DNA of 64,000 nucleotides from Bartonella sp. MM73XJBT.G (GTDB taxonomy: Bacteria > Pseudomonadota > Alphaproteobacteria > Rhizobiales > Rhizobiaceae). The stretch spans positions 1 to 64,000 of the forward strand of contig NZ_JAQISW010000008.1 in NCBI RefSeq assembly GCF_028618435.1. Reading direction: 5' to 3'. The position numbers and the translations under genes are program-made. The notes under the pieces were generated by a model, which saw only the letters and a list, made by a program, of their open reading frames with translations, was not told the DNA's origin and did not search any database. Below, in pieces: positions 45,717 to 54,907 of the stretch (within the stretch, counting starts at the first letter, position 1; each line of letters starts with the position of its first letter).

Positions 45717-48075
45717 TGTTTTTTCTCCTTTGATAAAATATGGGTAGCCATTCATTAGGGTCTGCTCCATATTCGGTTATAATTTCATTCATGAGTTCAA
45801 TATTTTGAGTTGTGCCGCTTAAAACGGCGATCTCATCGCTCATTCCACGTAAGTTAAGCTCTGCAACAACAGAACTTTGTCCTTGTTTGATAAGAAAACG
45901 ACGGGATTCTCTGCTTAATTCTGACTGTATCAGTTCAAATTCACGCTCAGTGAGTTTGAAAGCTTCGACATAATCGTTATAATTTGCTTTTTGATTGGGA
46001 AAAAATATTTGGGTGGGGCATTGCTCAATAATTGTGTGTGCAATTGTGGAGTTTAAAGCGTCTTTGGGGCTTTGTGTTGCAAAGAGCATCATGCCATTTT
46101 GTTTACGGATTGTTTTTAGCCGATCTTGCGCAAAAGCTTTGAATGAATCATCTTCTAAAGCTTTCCAGAATTCATCAACGACAATAATGATGCGTCGTCC
46201 ATCAATTAGATCAAGAATACGGTGAAAGAGATACATCATTAAGGGGCGCCGAATTTCTTCGTTGTCTAAGAAATCGGTCATGTCATAGCCAATGAATTGT
46301 GCATTTAAATTGAGATCATCTTGATCATTGTCAAAAACCCATCCTAAATCATTTCCTCTAATCCAGCGTTGTAGTCGTATGGCAATCCCTTCTTTTGATG
46401 TATTGTCAAAAAACAGTTGAAGAGCCCCAAGAGAGCGTTGTGTTGGGGGTAAATTTTCTAAGGAATCGATGGCTTTGGCAATCTCTTGTCGCTCTTCTTC
46501 GGTCACAATTTGCCCTTCAGCTGAGACGAGCTTTAAGATCCAATTGCGAAGAAAGATTTTATTTTTTTCGCTGTATTCCATGCCCTTTAAGGGAGAAATA
46601 CCGGTGGGCTGTCCATTTTTTAAAGGTTTATATTTTCCTCCTCCAGCGCGGACAAAAATCTCTGCCCCTTGATCTTTGTCAAAAAAAACCATGGTTGGAT
46701 TATGTTTTTGTAATTGTGCAAGAAGAAAATTAACAATCACTGTTTTACCAGATCCCGATGGACCACAAACAAACGTGTTTCCAAGATCACCATAATGAAA
46801 ATTAAAATAGTAAGGTGAACCAGCCTGTGTTTTGAGCAAAGCGACAGCAGGACCCCAAATATTATCGTTCAATTTGCCAACAGGAAAAGAATGGAAGGGC
46901 GATAAAGCGGCAAAGTTTCTGCTGGTAATGGCGCCTGAACGCGCACGATAGCTAAAGTTTCCGGGTAATTGCGCCCACCATGCAGCTTCCAATCCTAAAT
47001 CTTCTCTGGCAATAACGGCACCCCCATTGGTTAAATGGGAGCGTGCTTTTGATAAGTTCTCAGTCAATATTTTGGGGTTATCGGCAAAAACAGTTAAAGA
47101 AATATGATGTTCGCCCAAAACAAAACGGTTTGACTCTAAATCATCCAAGGCTTCATCTAGCGCATCAATTTGTGAGCTAGCACGGTCGGCTGCATTAATC
47201 ATTTGATTTTGTTTGCGGCTCATAATTGCACTGGCGGCTGCTTTACTTTTAAAAACAAAGGATTGTGCTAAGATGAATTCAAACGGGACCGTAAGCAAAC
47301 CATCGGTCATCCCTGGGCGTGTTTTAGAAGGGTATTCTTTCCACCCAAACATGCCGGCAAAGCGTTCATTGCTTTCATGACGAATTTCGATAATTTCTTT
47401 TCCAAAAATAACACGATCTGAGTAAATCGTTGACGCAATGGTGCCAAATGTCAGAGGAATACGTTCACGCCTTCCGCCCACCAATTGATGGAGAAATTCA
47501 CTTTGTTCGGAAAATAAAAGCCCTTCATGTTCATAGATTGTTAGGAGACGGACCCCATATTCTTCTAAACCTTGCATGAGATCTTGGCTTAATTCTTCGA
47601 GTTTACGAATAGCTTCTTCATCGGGTTCAGATTGTGTTTTTTTTGCTTTGCTCAAGCGCTGAAAAAATGAAGCTAATTTCTGCGTTTTGTCCGCTGCAGG
47701 ATTCCAAAGCAATGAAATAAATAGATCATTGCGATACAGCTCTTGCGAAACCATTTTCTTTTTGTATTTTTCATCTAATGTTGTTGCAAAAGATGAAATA
47801 AAATGTCCTTCTGGATAAATCGTTTCACGACGGCGAATGATGTGAGAATATAAAGCAACCCGTTCATCTGCAATATTTTTCAAAAGCGTGTTTAATTGGT
47901 TGTGTAAAGAATTGATTTGATCAGTATCTGCCGTATCAAAATTTACACCCTCGACAGCCATCACAACCATTAAACAGCGTGAATTTAAAGCAATGACATG
48001 CTGGTTGATGTAACGTATATAGGGAATATATTCTTCAGGCAAAGTTTCCCGTTTCATCATTGACATATGTTTCAC
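45703..48075 (-). CDS. virB4: T4SS ATPase VirB4
   Basis: The large conserved T4SS ATPase, 790 residues. P-loop in FVCGPSGSGKTVIVNFLLAQ, Walker B in IIIVVDEFWKALED, and LFATQSPKDALNSTIAHTII near the C terminus, all typical. The N-terminal domain has HVIALNSRCLMVVMAVEGVN. I keep the GTG at 48075 because GAAGGA lies ten bases upstream; ATGs at 48066 and shortly after are alternatives. Fourteen bases separate it from virB3. Confidence 0.95.
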   Translation of the reverse strand: MKHMSMMKRETLPEEYIPYIRYINQHVIALNSRCLMVVMAVEGVNFDTADTDQINSLHNQLNTLLKNIADERVALYSHIIRRRETIYPEGHFISSFATTLDEKYKKKMVSQELYRNDLFISLLWNPAADKTQKLASFFQRLSKAKKTQSEPDEEAIRKLEELSQDLMQGLEEYGVRLLTIYEHEGLLFSEQSEFLHQLVGGRRERIPLTFGTIASTIYSDRVIFGKEIIEIRHESNERFAGMFGWKEYPSKTRPGMTDGLLTVPFEFILAQSFVFKSKAAASAIMSRKQNQMINAADRASSQIDALDEALDDLESNRFVLGEHHISLTVFADNPKILTENLSKARSHLTNGGAVIAREDLGLEAAWWAQLPGNFSYRARSGAITSRNFAALSPFHSFPVGKLNDNIWGPAVALLKTQAGSPYYFNFHYGDLGNTFVCGPSGSGKTVIVNFLLAQLQKHNPTMVFFDKDQGAEIFVRAGGGKYKPLKNGQPTGISPLKGMEYSEKNKIFLRNWILKLVSAEGQIVTEEERQEIAKAIDSLENLPPTQRSLGALQLFFDNTSKEGIAIRLQRWIRGNDLGWVFDNDQDDLNLNAQFIGYDMTDFLDNEEIRRPLMMYLFHRILDLIDGRRIIIVVDEFWKALEDDSFKAFAQDRLKTIRKQNGMMLFATQSPKDALNSTIAHTIIEQCPTQIFFPNQKANYNDYVEAFKLTEREFELIQSELSRESRRFLIKQGQSSVVAELNLRGMSDEIAVLSGTTQNIELMNEIITEYGADPNEWLPIFYQRRKNNEKI

Positions 48076-48088
48076 CGGTTGTATTCCT

Positions 48089-48397
48089 TCAGCTTAGTTC
48101 CTTATAAGTGCGGACAAGGCGTAAGGGGGAGGTAGAACCTCCTCCCCATCGGCTGATATTTTTTTGTTTTCCTCTGGTATTGAGCCACGCAAATAGTATG
48201 CGAAATTGGTTGTGATCATATTTTGTCACTTCACGTAAAATAAAGTGCATCCCAACTCCAAGACCAAACATGGTAAAATCACTGGTCACAATAAAGAGAA
48301 TGGATGTCGCCATGACATTGAGTGCCATCGCTTCCATTGTAACACCAATAAACATGGCCGGACGTGTACAGGCAAGGAAAAGGGTATCTTCGTTCAT
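48089..48397 (-). CDS. virB3: T4SS protein VirB3
   Basis: A 102-residue inner-membrane protein, beginning EDTLFLACTRPAMFIGVTME, the VirB3 signature, with two membrane spans (~15-60) and the conserved ILREVTKYDHNQFRILFAW. It works with VirB4 and VirB6 in pilus assembly. The virB2 TAA is immediately followed by its ATG. Confidence 0.94.
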   Translation of the reverse strand: MNEDTLFLACTRPAMFIGVTMEAMALNVMATSILFIVTSDFTMFGLGVGMHFILREVTKYDHNQFRILFAWLNTRGKQKNISRWGGGSTSPLRLVRTYKELS

Positions 48398-48718
48398 TTA
48401 TGCTGTACCCGCTAATTTAGTGACAAGAGCGGGGGCACCAAAAACAAGAGCAATACCGAGAACACAGTAAGCTGCTTTGCGTAAATCAATAAAGCCGTAC
48501 ATCCAACCAATACCTACAGCAGCAACACATATAATGGCAATTAGCCTTGCCGTTGGACCCGTCATCATGGTGACAATGTTGCCTAAAACACCATCAAGAT
48601 TCCCAAAACCACCCCCATTAGGAGCAGGAGCAGCAAAAGAAGGATCGGATACAAATACTGCTGTAAAAAGCAGCATGATCACGATAAAAATGATGTTCTG
48701 AAATCTACTATTTGTCAT
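48398..48718 (-). CDS. virB2: T4SS major pilin VirB2
   Basis: The major pilus subunit, 106 residues. A long signal sequence (FQNIIFIVIMLLFTAVFVSD) ends near SFAAPAPNGGG, giving a mature pilin of ~75 residues with two hydrophobic helices (ARLIAIICVAAVGIGWMYG and AAYCVLGIALVFGAPALVT) around a short basic loop (FIDLRKAA). The frame is open to 48751, but the ATG at 48718 has AGAGAGG upstream. It heads the virB operon; no virB1 lies before it, as known for this system. Confidence 0.93.
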   Translation of the reverse strand: MTNSRFQNIIFIVIMLLFTAVFVSDPSFAAPAPNGGGFGNLDGVLGNIVTMMTGPTARLIAIICVAAVGIGWMYGFIDLRKAAYCVLGIALVFGAPALVTKLAGTA

Positions 48719-49112
48719 TTTACCTCTCTTTAACAAACAATATTTGTTCATCTATCGACATTCCATTGCCTCTAACACCTGGAGAATTCTGTTATTTTAT
48801 GACAGTCTAAACTCCTCGTTTTTTTGTTTTAAAAGTCTTGATCGTGGATTTTCTCACTCTCAAATACTTCTTTTTAAAGAGACAGAAGTCTTTTCAAACT
48901 GAGATTGTGTTACATGAAAATGGCAATTTTAAGTTGTACTTTTAGTTAAGACAACAATATTAAAACAAGGTGAGAGAGAATATTATTCTTTACAAAATGT
49001 AGTTAATGTGTAACACAGATATTTTGATTTTTTCTTTAAAAACAAGGGGATTGCGATAAATAATGTGAAAGGATAGAAAAACAATGAATTTTTTAAGCGA
49101 GCGTGTTAAGAG
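48719..49112. promoter_or_regulatory. Divergent promoter region of the virB operon
   Basis: About 390 bp of AT-rich DNA between virB2 (minus) and a SNase-fold gene (plus). It must hold the virB promoter, controlled in Bartonella by the BatR/BatS system. I could not identify a BatR site by eye. Confidence 0.5.
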
Positions 49113-49838
49113 ATGCTATTTAAATTGATTGTTATGATTTACATTATAGTTTCTATAATGTGGGGATTAAGTCAATATAAGGATAAAATAGATTTCAGCT
49201 TTCTTGAAATATTAAAAATGAAAGATATTCAAGATATTGTTGATCTCTACAAGGAAGAAAAAAAATTAAGGCAATCGATCTCCCAACAGTCATTAGAAGA
49301 AAATAAACCAGCGCTTGATCAGCAGGAGAGCGTTGCATCAAATGATGAGGTACATAATGTGCTTGTTTTTCATGGTAGGGCATCGGTTACAAGTGGGGTT
49401 ACATTTAAATTACTAACACCTTCTGCACAATCTTGGCGATCCCATATGACCCGTGATATTCATCTTTATGGTGTGGACACATGCGCACCACGCCAAAAAG
49501 CAAAATTAAAGGATCAAGAATGGCCCTGCGGTGCGGTTACAACGGCTTGGCTTGTCACCAAAACACTTGGTCAGGATTTATCCTGTAAGCGGGCTTTTAT
49601 GCACAATGGTGTTTATTATGCGCAATGTTTTGTTCAAGGGATTGATTTAGCTGAGGCAGGTCTTAGAGAAGGGATGTTGGTGCTCCCAAAGGAGGGTAAA
49701 AATCCTCTTCCAACACAGTACCATCATGCAGAAGAAAAAGCACGTAACAATAAGATTGGTCTTTGGTCAAGCGATTTCACCGAACCCTTCAAGTGGCGAC
49801 GAGATAATGGATCTTATAACCCGTTTGCAAGCCCTTGA
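49113..49838 (+). CDS. Membrane-anchored SNase-fold (thermonuclease-like) protein
   Basis: A 241-residue protein. An N-terminal hydrophobic segment (FKLIVMIYIIVSIMWGLS) anchors or exports it, and residues ~95-235 resemble the staphylococcal-nuclease fold: IHLYGVDTCAPRQKA, GAVTTAWLVTKTLGQDLSC, YAQCFVQGIDLAEAGLREGM and AEEKARNNKIGLWSSDF. Active SNases have an arginine in a DRYGR-type loop; here the equivalent stretch is MHNGVYYAQC, so catalysis may be lost. It is divergent from virB2, so it may belong to the island or simply flank it. Confidence 0.75.
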   Translation: MLFKLIVMIYIIVSIMWGLSQYKDKIDFSFLEILKMKDIQDIVDLYKEEKKLRQSISQQSLEENKPALDQQESVASNDEVHNVLVFHGRASVTSGVTFKLLTPSAQSWRSHMTRDIHLYGVDTCAPRQKAKLKDQEWPCGAVTTAWLVTKTLGQDLSCKRAFMHNGVYYAQCFVQGIDLAEAGLREGMLVLPKEGKNPLPTQYHHAEEKARNNKIGLWSSDFTEPFKWRRDNGSYNPFASP

Positions 49839-50487
49839 TTGGTTTTATTGATTTTCCTTGATGTTTATTGCAAAAATGTGTGAGATCAGGACAAACCAGA
49901 CAGTCTCATGAGATGGTGTTCTTTGAGGTTGGTGATATAAAGGTGATATGAAATAAAACAAGTGAATATGCTCACTTAAAAAAACGGATTATTGCATTAT
50001 TTACAGACTGAACTGGATTGAAACGTTTTGGTGCTTCAAGGTGGGGCGGGGAGGCTAGCTTTTTAGGACGTTTTTGCGCGTAGAGCCTTATGGAATATTG
50101 TCCTTTGAGAGGTTGAGGTTAGCTTAGTGAAACTGTTAGAGACGACATTAGATTTGTCGCTGGTCCTTTTAAAACAGGGAAGGTGGAGAGGATAGAACCT
50201 TTCAAAATTTGGAACAGTCAAAAGACATGTTGCTCAATATTTTAAGACTTGTATCATGAATTGTTTTCATGGATGTTTCAAGTGCTCTTGCCATGATGTG
50301 TTTTAAGATATTGTCAGAGGAATATTTATGAAGCGGTATGAAAGCTTATGAAAAGAAAATATTGTGTTTCCTATCGTAGGAAGTCAATCAAGGAGAATTT
50401 GAAAAAAACGCGTTGTGATATAAATTGCAAGCGTTTTGTTCTTAGAACAGAAAGCAGATTACAAGGATAAAGATCATGTAAAACATT
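49839..50487. other. Intergenic, no gene seen
   Basis: About 650 bp of AT-rich DNA between the SNase-fold gene and the convergent XRE gene. No ORF, RNA gene or strong terminator was recognised. Confidence 0.4.
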
Positions 50488-50847
50488 TTAATTTTGATCA
50501 GAAATTAATTTTAAAATGGCTTTCTGTTTGGCAGATGTTAGAACTCTAAAACTTTTTAAAAGCAAAAATTCTTCTCTGTTTGATGCGACTTCTTCATGAT
50601 GATACGAGGTGTTTTCTTTTGTGATAATATCCGTGTAAAAAAAGGAAACCGGAACTTTTAGGATATCGGAAATTTCCTTTAAGCGCCCTGCACTCACACG
50701 ATTTAAGCCTTTTTCATACTTTTGAATTTGTTGAAAACTTACCCCTAAAGCGTCTCCTAAGGTTTTTTGAGACATTCCCAATATTTTTCGCTTCAAGCGA
50801 ATTTTTTTACCTACAAAAAGATCAATATTAAGGTTCTGAGTTTGCAT
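50488..50847 (-). CDS. XRE-family transcription regulator (Trp-type)
   Basis: A 119-residue DNA-binding protein. The helix-turn-helix (~17-65) reads KIRLKRKILGMSQKTLGDAL then GVSFQQIQKYEKGLNRVSAG, followed by the RLKEISDILKVPVSFFYTDI end typical of this family, and a ~45-residue C-terminal part. The ATG at 50847 lies downstream of the conserved hairpin and a purine-rich ribosome site (GGAGGGGG). The frame continues upstream to 51054, but that part is the Brt RNA region, not protein. In Bartonella such XRE genes sit in tandem with Brt RNAs and one binds the badA promoter. A broken copy is at 10913-11271. Confidence 0.9.
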   Translation of the reverse strand: MQTQNLNIDLFVGKKIRLKRKILGMSQKTLGDALGVSFQQIQKYEKGLNRVSAGRLKEISDILKVPVSFFYTDIITKENTSYHHEEVASNREEFLLLKSFRVLTSAKQKAILKLISDQN

Positions 50848-51090
50848 TTGCCCCCTCCGGTTGCGAGCGCCCTCGCATAAGTATTCCGGGAGTAACAAGC
50901 ACTGACCTCGAATCAGCTTTTTGCTTTTAGTGCGTAAGACACACCTGGACATAGCAAAAACTCCCGGAATTCCGGGACACCCGCAAAGCGGGATAAATTT
51001 ATGTATCGAGGTTTCGGGCTTGTTTTCCCTATTGGTCGTTGCGTATGCGACCAAAACATCTTTTGATGTGTAAAGTAATTTTAGGAGATT
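50848..51090 (-). ncRNA. Brt-type regulatory RNA upstream of XRE gene
   Basis: About 240 bp conserved with the copy at 10670-10911. On the minus strand it begins near a TTACTTTACACATCAAAAGATG block, contains GCATACGCAACGACC, the stem CCCGC-AAA-GCGGG (50980-50992) and the palindrome CCCGGAATTCCGGG (50963-50976) followed by AGTTTTTG, a terminator-like stem. It ends with the TGCGAG/CTCGCA hairpin. This arrangement of structured RNA directly before an XRE gene is the described Brt family of Bartonella. Exact ends are not determined. Confidence 0.65.
50862..50877 (-). promoter_or_regulatory. Conserved hairpin before the XRE start
   Basis: TGCGAG, loop, CTCGCA, 14 bases upstream of the ATG and followed by the ribosome site. 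Identical in stem to 10882-10897. A candidate operator or translation switch. Confidence 0.6.
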
Positions 51091-52112
51091 AGCAATAAAA
51101 ATTGTTTTTTTAGAATGAAGAGATTTCTTGAATTAAGAGACTGTTTGCCGTTCAAATTTTTTTAAGATTGGCTTACGAAACTTATGTTCTCAGTCCTGTC
51201 TTTGATGAAGGGAGCCCCCCGTGGATTTTAAGATTAAGCGCCCTAGGGGAGAACTAAAGAGGTCTTTGATCAATAACCAAAATGGTTTTTTTTATGTGGT
51301 TGAAATCTCATGATGAGAGGGAAAAGCTTTCATAAATGGATATCCTTCATGCAAAACAGACTCAAAACGAAATAGATTTGGTTGTTGTCTATACCTGCTT
51401 ATTTTTAAAAGATTTTTCTCAATGCTCATACGCATTTTACGAATGATGCTACACGAAAGTGTATCAAGGGAAAGCTTCTATGGATAGGATAAACGCTATG
51501 TTTCTATCTTTATTGAAAAAAAAGATGCATGACGGCATAGATGCCACATACTCTTTGTTTGTTCAAAATACTTTGATAGTTTCTGCATTTGAATTTGAGA
51601 GATTTTATTTTTTTATCTTTAAATGTTTTTATTATTTCTTCTACTTAATGAATGGGAAAACGAAGTGTTTTGATTGATTCAATATAAACAGATTTTGAAA
51701 TGAGAAAAGATATTTGGAATTCCCATGAGGTTTGAAGAATAAACGATAATTATAAATTTAAGGATTTTATCCTTAAGAAAGTAATTTTAAAGCGTTTTTT
51801 AAATTTATTTATTTTTCAAATTAAAAATTTGAGTGTTTTCGCTAAAAAGCTGTATCAACGCAGTTGTTGTTGGAATTGAAGTTTTTATGAAGAAAATGAG
51901 TATTGTGGAATGATGAGCTTTTGTTATAAAGCGTTTTAGAATTTTGCACAGGCTTTTGATACCTTATTTATTTTATCATTTCTTATGATCTTTAATAAGC
52001 GATGCAAAGTTGAGATATGGTTTGAGAAAGCAGATGACAGAAGTCTTATCTTTCGATAAGTAGTTTTGAAGTAAAGACAGCCTGATCAATGACAAATAGA
52101 GATAGGTGCACC
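51091..52112. other. Gene-poor stretch with repeat fragment
   Basis: About 1 kb. A frame at 51459-51677 is unsupported. At ~51640-51730 there is a partial dispersed repeat with TTTTGATTGATTCAATATAA, ACAGATTTTGAAATGAGAAA and GGAATTCCCATGAGG. Confidence 0.45.
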
Positions 52113-52955
52113 ATGAATGAGCTTACCCATATTGAGACTGTTATAGAACGTTATGATGCTGTTTTTTGTGATGTGTGGGGTGTTGTGCATAATGGTATGC
52201 AGGCATTTGAACCAGCGTTGAAAGCGTTGTATAAAATTCGACAAATGGGAAAAACGGTCATTTTATTGACGAATTCTCCTCGTCTCCGGGAAGATGTTGC
52301 GGCTCAATTACAAAGCATGAATGTTCATCGTGACTATTATGATGCCATTATCACGTCAGGGGATGTCACGCGGGATCTCATTTGTGCTGCACCGCGTCAA
52401 GTTTTTTTCATTGGTCCAGAACGTGACTTGGTGCTGTTTGAAGGGTTGACGTGTGAATTTGTTGAAGAAAGGGAAGCTTCTGTTGTCGTTTGTAGCGGTT
52501 TTCTTGAAGATTTTGAGGAAGAGCCTTCTGCTTATGAGGCGATGTTTCGTCGCATAAAAGCGCGGAATTTACCCTTTATTTGTGCTAATCCTGATGTGAT
52601 TGTTCATTACGGAAATAAGGAATTTTGGTGTGCTGGCGCATTGGCACGTCTTTATCAACAATTAGGAGGGGAAGTCCGCATCGCTGGAAAACCTCATGCT
52701 CCTATTTATGAGTGTGCCTTTGAAAAACTTCAAAATATGCGTGGAACAATAGAAAAAAGTCAAGTTTTAGCGATTGGTGATGGTCTTTTGACGGACATTA
52801 AGGGAGCTGCCCAATTTGGTCTTGATGCCCTTTATATTATGGGGGGGATTCATTGTTATGATTATATGCAAAATGGTGTGGTGGATAAGCAAGCTTTGCA
52901 TTCTTTTTTAGAATGTCATGGTTATAGGCCACAAGCAATCATGTGGGCACTTCAG
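52113..52955 (+). CDS. HAD-superfamily subfamily IIA phosphatase (TIGR01459-like)
   Basis: A ~280-residue haloacid-dehalogenase phosphatase. Motif I is AVFCDVWGVVHNGM with DxW in place of DxD, motif II ILLTNSPR, the cap includes AIITSGDVTRDLI, and motifs III/IV are GKPHAPIYECAFE and AIGDGLLTDIKGAAQFG. The DVWGV form matches the alphaproteobacterial group next to ribF. The ATG at 52113 has AGGTGC upstream; an ATG at 52089 has no ribosome site. The stop overlaps the ribF start as TAATG, so the two are translationally coupled, suggesting a flavin-pathway phosphatase, which is inference. Confidence 0.88.
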
Positions 52956-52957
52956 TA

Positions 52958-53959
52958 ATGGCTAAATTTTTGCGTCTTCAGGGAATTCATATGTTTCCCT
53001 CGGTTTGGCGGGGAGCCGTGTTGGCACTTGGAAATTTTGATGGTGTTCATTGTGGGCATCAAGGGGTGTTGCAAAAAGCACTTGATTTTGCGCGGATAAA
53101 AAAGAAACCCGCTGTTGTTTTAACTTTTGAACCGCATCCAAGAAGTTTTTTTCAACGTTCAGCGCCTGTCTATCGTTTGACTGAGGCGGCTGAAAAAGCT
53201 GAAATTTTTAAAATCTTGGGCTTTGATGGCGTGATTGAGCAGCCCTTTGATGCTCAATTTTCTACTCTTTCAGCCGATGAATTTATCAAGTCGACTTTAA
53301 AGGAAACTTTTGATGTTTCTGTTGTGGTGACTGGCGAAAATTTTCAATTTGGTCATAAGAAAAGTGGAAACGTCTCTCTTCTTTGTCAAAGAGGAAAAGA
53401 AGAGGGATTTGAGGTCGTGCAAGTTCCTTATGTTTCTCATCCTCAAGATTCACAATCGTTGATTATTTCCTCTAGTTTTATTCGGCAACTTCTTTCACAA
53501 GGAGAAGTGGACCAAGCAGCCCATTTATTAGGCTATCGCTATCGGGTATGTTCCAATATTATTCAAGGCGACAAACTTGGACGTCTTTTGGGATTTCCTA
53601 CCGCTAATCAGATGTTGCCTCCTCAGGTTCGTTTGGCTCATGGTGTTTATGCGGTACGCTTGCGTCGCACTAACGGTGTTTTATATGATGGGGTTGCAAG
53701 CTTTGGTTGCCGTCCAACCGTTGTTAAAGATGGGGCTCCTCTTTTGGAAACCTATTTATTTGACTTTAATGATGACCTTTATGGGGAAAGCTGTACCATT
53801 TCTTTTTTCCAGTTTTTACGCGGACAAGAAAAATTTGATGGGCTTGAACCTTTGATTGCACAAATGCACCGTGATGAAAAAAAAGCAAAAGAAATTTTAA
53901 AGACAGTCCAACCCTTATCACAGTTGGATCGGCTGCTTACTTTTAAAAATATGCTCTAA
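52958..53959 (+). CDS. ribF: Bifunctional riboflavin kinase/FAD synthetase
   Basis: Makes FMN from riboflavin and FAD from FMN. The 333-residue protein has the N-terminal FAD-synthetase nucleotidyltransferase domain (LALGNFDGVHCGHQGVLQKA, VVLTFEPHPRSFF, VVVTGENFQFGHKKSGN, SSSFIRQLLSQGEV). The C-terminal flavokinase domain has GDKLGRLLGFPTANQ, LAHGVYAV and FGCRPTV. The ATG at 52958 shares bases with the stop of the preceding gene (TAATG); a GTG-like frame upstream is not needed. Confidence 0.95.
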   Translation: MAKFLRLQGIHMFPSVWRGAVLALGNFDGVHCGHQGVLQKALDFARIKKKPAVVLTFEPHPRSFFQRSAPVYRLTEAAEKAEIFKILGFDGVIEQPFDAQFSTLSADEFIKSTLKETFDVSVVVTGENFQFGHKKSGNVSLLCQRGKEEGFEVVQVPYVSHPQDSQSLIISSSFIRQLLSQGEVDQAAHLLGYRYRVCSNIIQGDKLGRLLGFPTANQMLPPQVRLAHGVYAVRLRRTNGVLYDGVASFGCRPTVVKDGAPLLETYLFDFNDDLYGESCTISFFQFLRGQEKFDGLEPLIAQMHRDEKKAKEILKTVQPLSQLDRLLTFKNML

Positions 53960-54104
53960 GTTTATCTGAAAAAGAAAGAAGAGCTGTTAAAATAGCACTT
54001 AAAGTGATGATAAGCACAAACATATATTCCAAAACATCACGGAATATATGTTTTTTGCGTTGTTGAGAGGGAGAATCGAATATCTGAAGATCTGATTGAG
54101 GCAT
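53943..54104 (-). CDS. Small single-pass membrane protein
   Basis: A 53-residue protein from the ATG at 54104 (GGAAAAG upstream): a charged cytosolic head (PQSDLQIFDSPSQQRKKHIF) and one TM (YMFVLIITLSAILTALLSF), ending in KLRAYF. It is convergent with ribF and overlaps its last 17 bases. No family recognised. The pattern (amphipathic head, basic patch, one TM) suggests a real small protein. Confidence 0.5.
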   Translation of the reverse strand: MPQSDLQIFDSPSQQRKKHIFRDVLEYMFVLIITLSAILTALLSFSDKLRAYF

Positions 54105-54571
54105 TGTCTTTTCCAAAGTTAATTGTATGGCTTTTGTTATCAATTAAAACTTTACTGCTTGTTTCTTTCTGATCCGTTAAAATTCATGATGAATCGTGAA
54201 TGAATAAGGACACAGCATCTTTGGCAAGAAGATATGCGAAGAAAAAAGAGAGCTGGTTTTTAACTTCTTGCACTTTTAACTTTAGAATTTCACAAAATTT
54301 AAAATCGATAATTTTTTTCTTTTAAAAGTTGATCGCTTGCATCAATTTGCCTGCATTTTTATAGCTTCTTGATGGCTTTAGAGGTGGAGATTTGTTGTCT
54401 ATTTAAGAGAAAAGCTTTCTTATCGTGTCCGAATGAAGAGGGCCTCTTTAAAGGGGGAAAGTCTCCACGTGAAAGCTGTAAGACAAATATTCTTGACAGA
54501 TGATTTTTTTATAGATTGGTGTGAATTTAAGAATTTTTGTTTTTTAGCGTGTGGGATTAAGCGCATGAAGC
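54105..54571. other. Intergenic, no gene supported
   Basis: About 470 bp with only unsupported frames. It includes DNA just after the early stop of the DUF442 gene, where the family's missing C-terminal residues would have been encoded; they are not recognisable. Confidence 0.35.
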
Positions 54572-54907
54572 CTATGAGTAAAGACGTGCTAAACGATAAA
54601 GATGCAGTGAACGCGTTCCATGATGGCAATAGGCGAGAAGAGGTAAGGACGCTGTTTTTAAAATTGTCTGCATGGTTTCAACATCTGATTTTTTTATGGT
54701 TGGAGGCGAAATGGGAAGGTAATAGGCTTTTATGCCATAGTCATTTGCGACCATTTTTATGCTTGAAAAGTCAGGTTGATCAGGTTCTTCGTGATCGGGG
54801 CGGTTACAGACAATGGTTTTAAAACCAGCTTCTGCCAATGTTTTGATATTTTCTACGCTCATTTGTGCACCGATAAAAATATCAGGGTCAATTTGCTGTA
54901 AATTCAT
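54572..54907 (-). CDS. DUF442/TIGR01244-type phosphatase-like protein, short
   Basis: A 111-residue protein related to the dual-specificity-phosphatase-like domain found in beta-lactamase-hydrolase-like proteins. It has the family beginning DPDIFIGAQMSVENIKTLAE, CNRPDHEEPDQPDF and the signature loop AYCHHGTRSLHLYRLA (CxxGxRS-type). Full-length members usually continue about 20-25 residues in a helical AGYDLS-type end, which is missing here, so the protein may be truncated. The ATG is at 54907. Partner genes such as a sulfur dioxygenase are absent. Confidence 0.7.
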   Translation of the reverse strand: MNLQQIDPDIFIGAQMSVENIKTLAEAGFKTIVCNRPDHEEPDQPDFSSIKMVANDYGIKAYYLPISPPTIKKSDVETMQTILKTASLPLLAYCHHGTRSLHLYRLARLYS

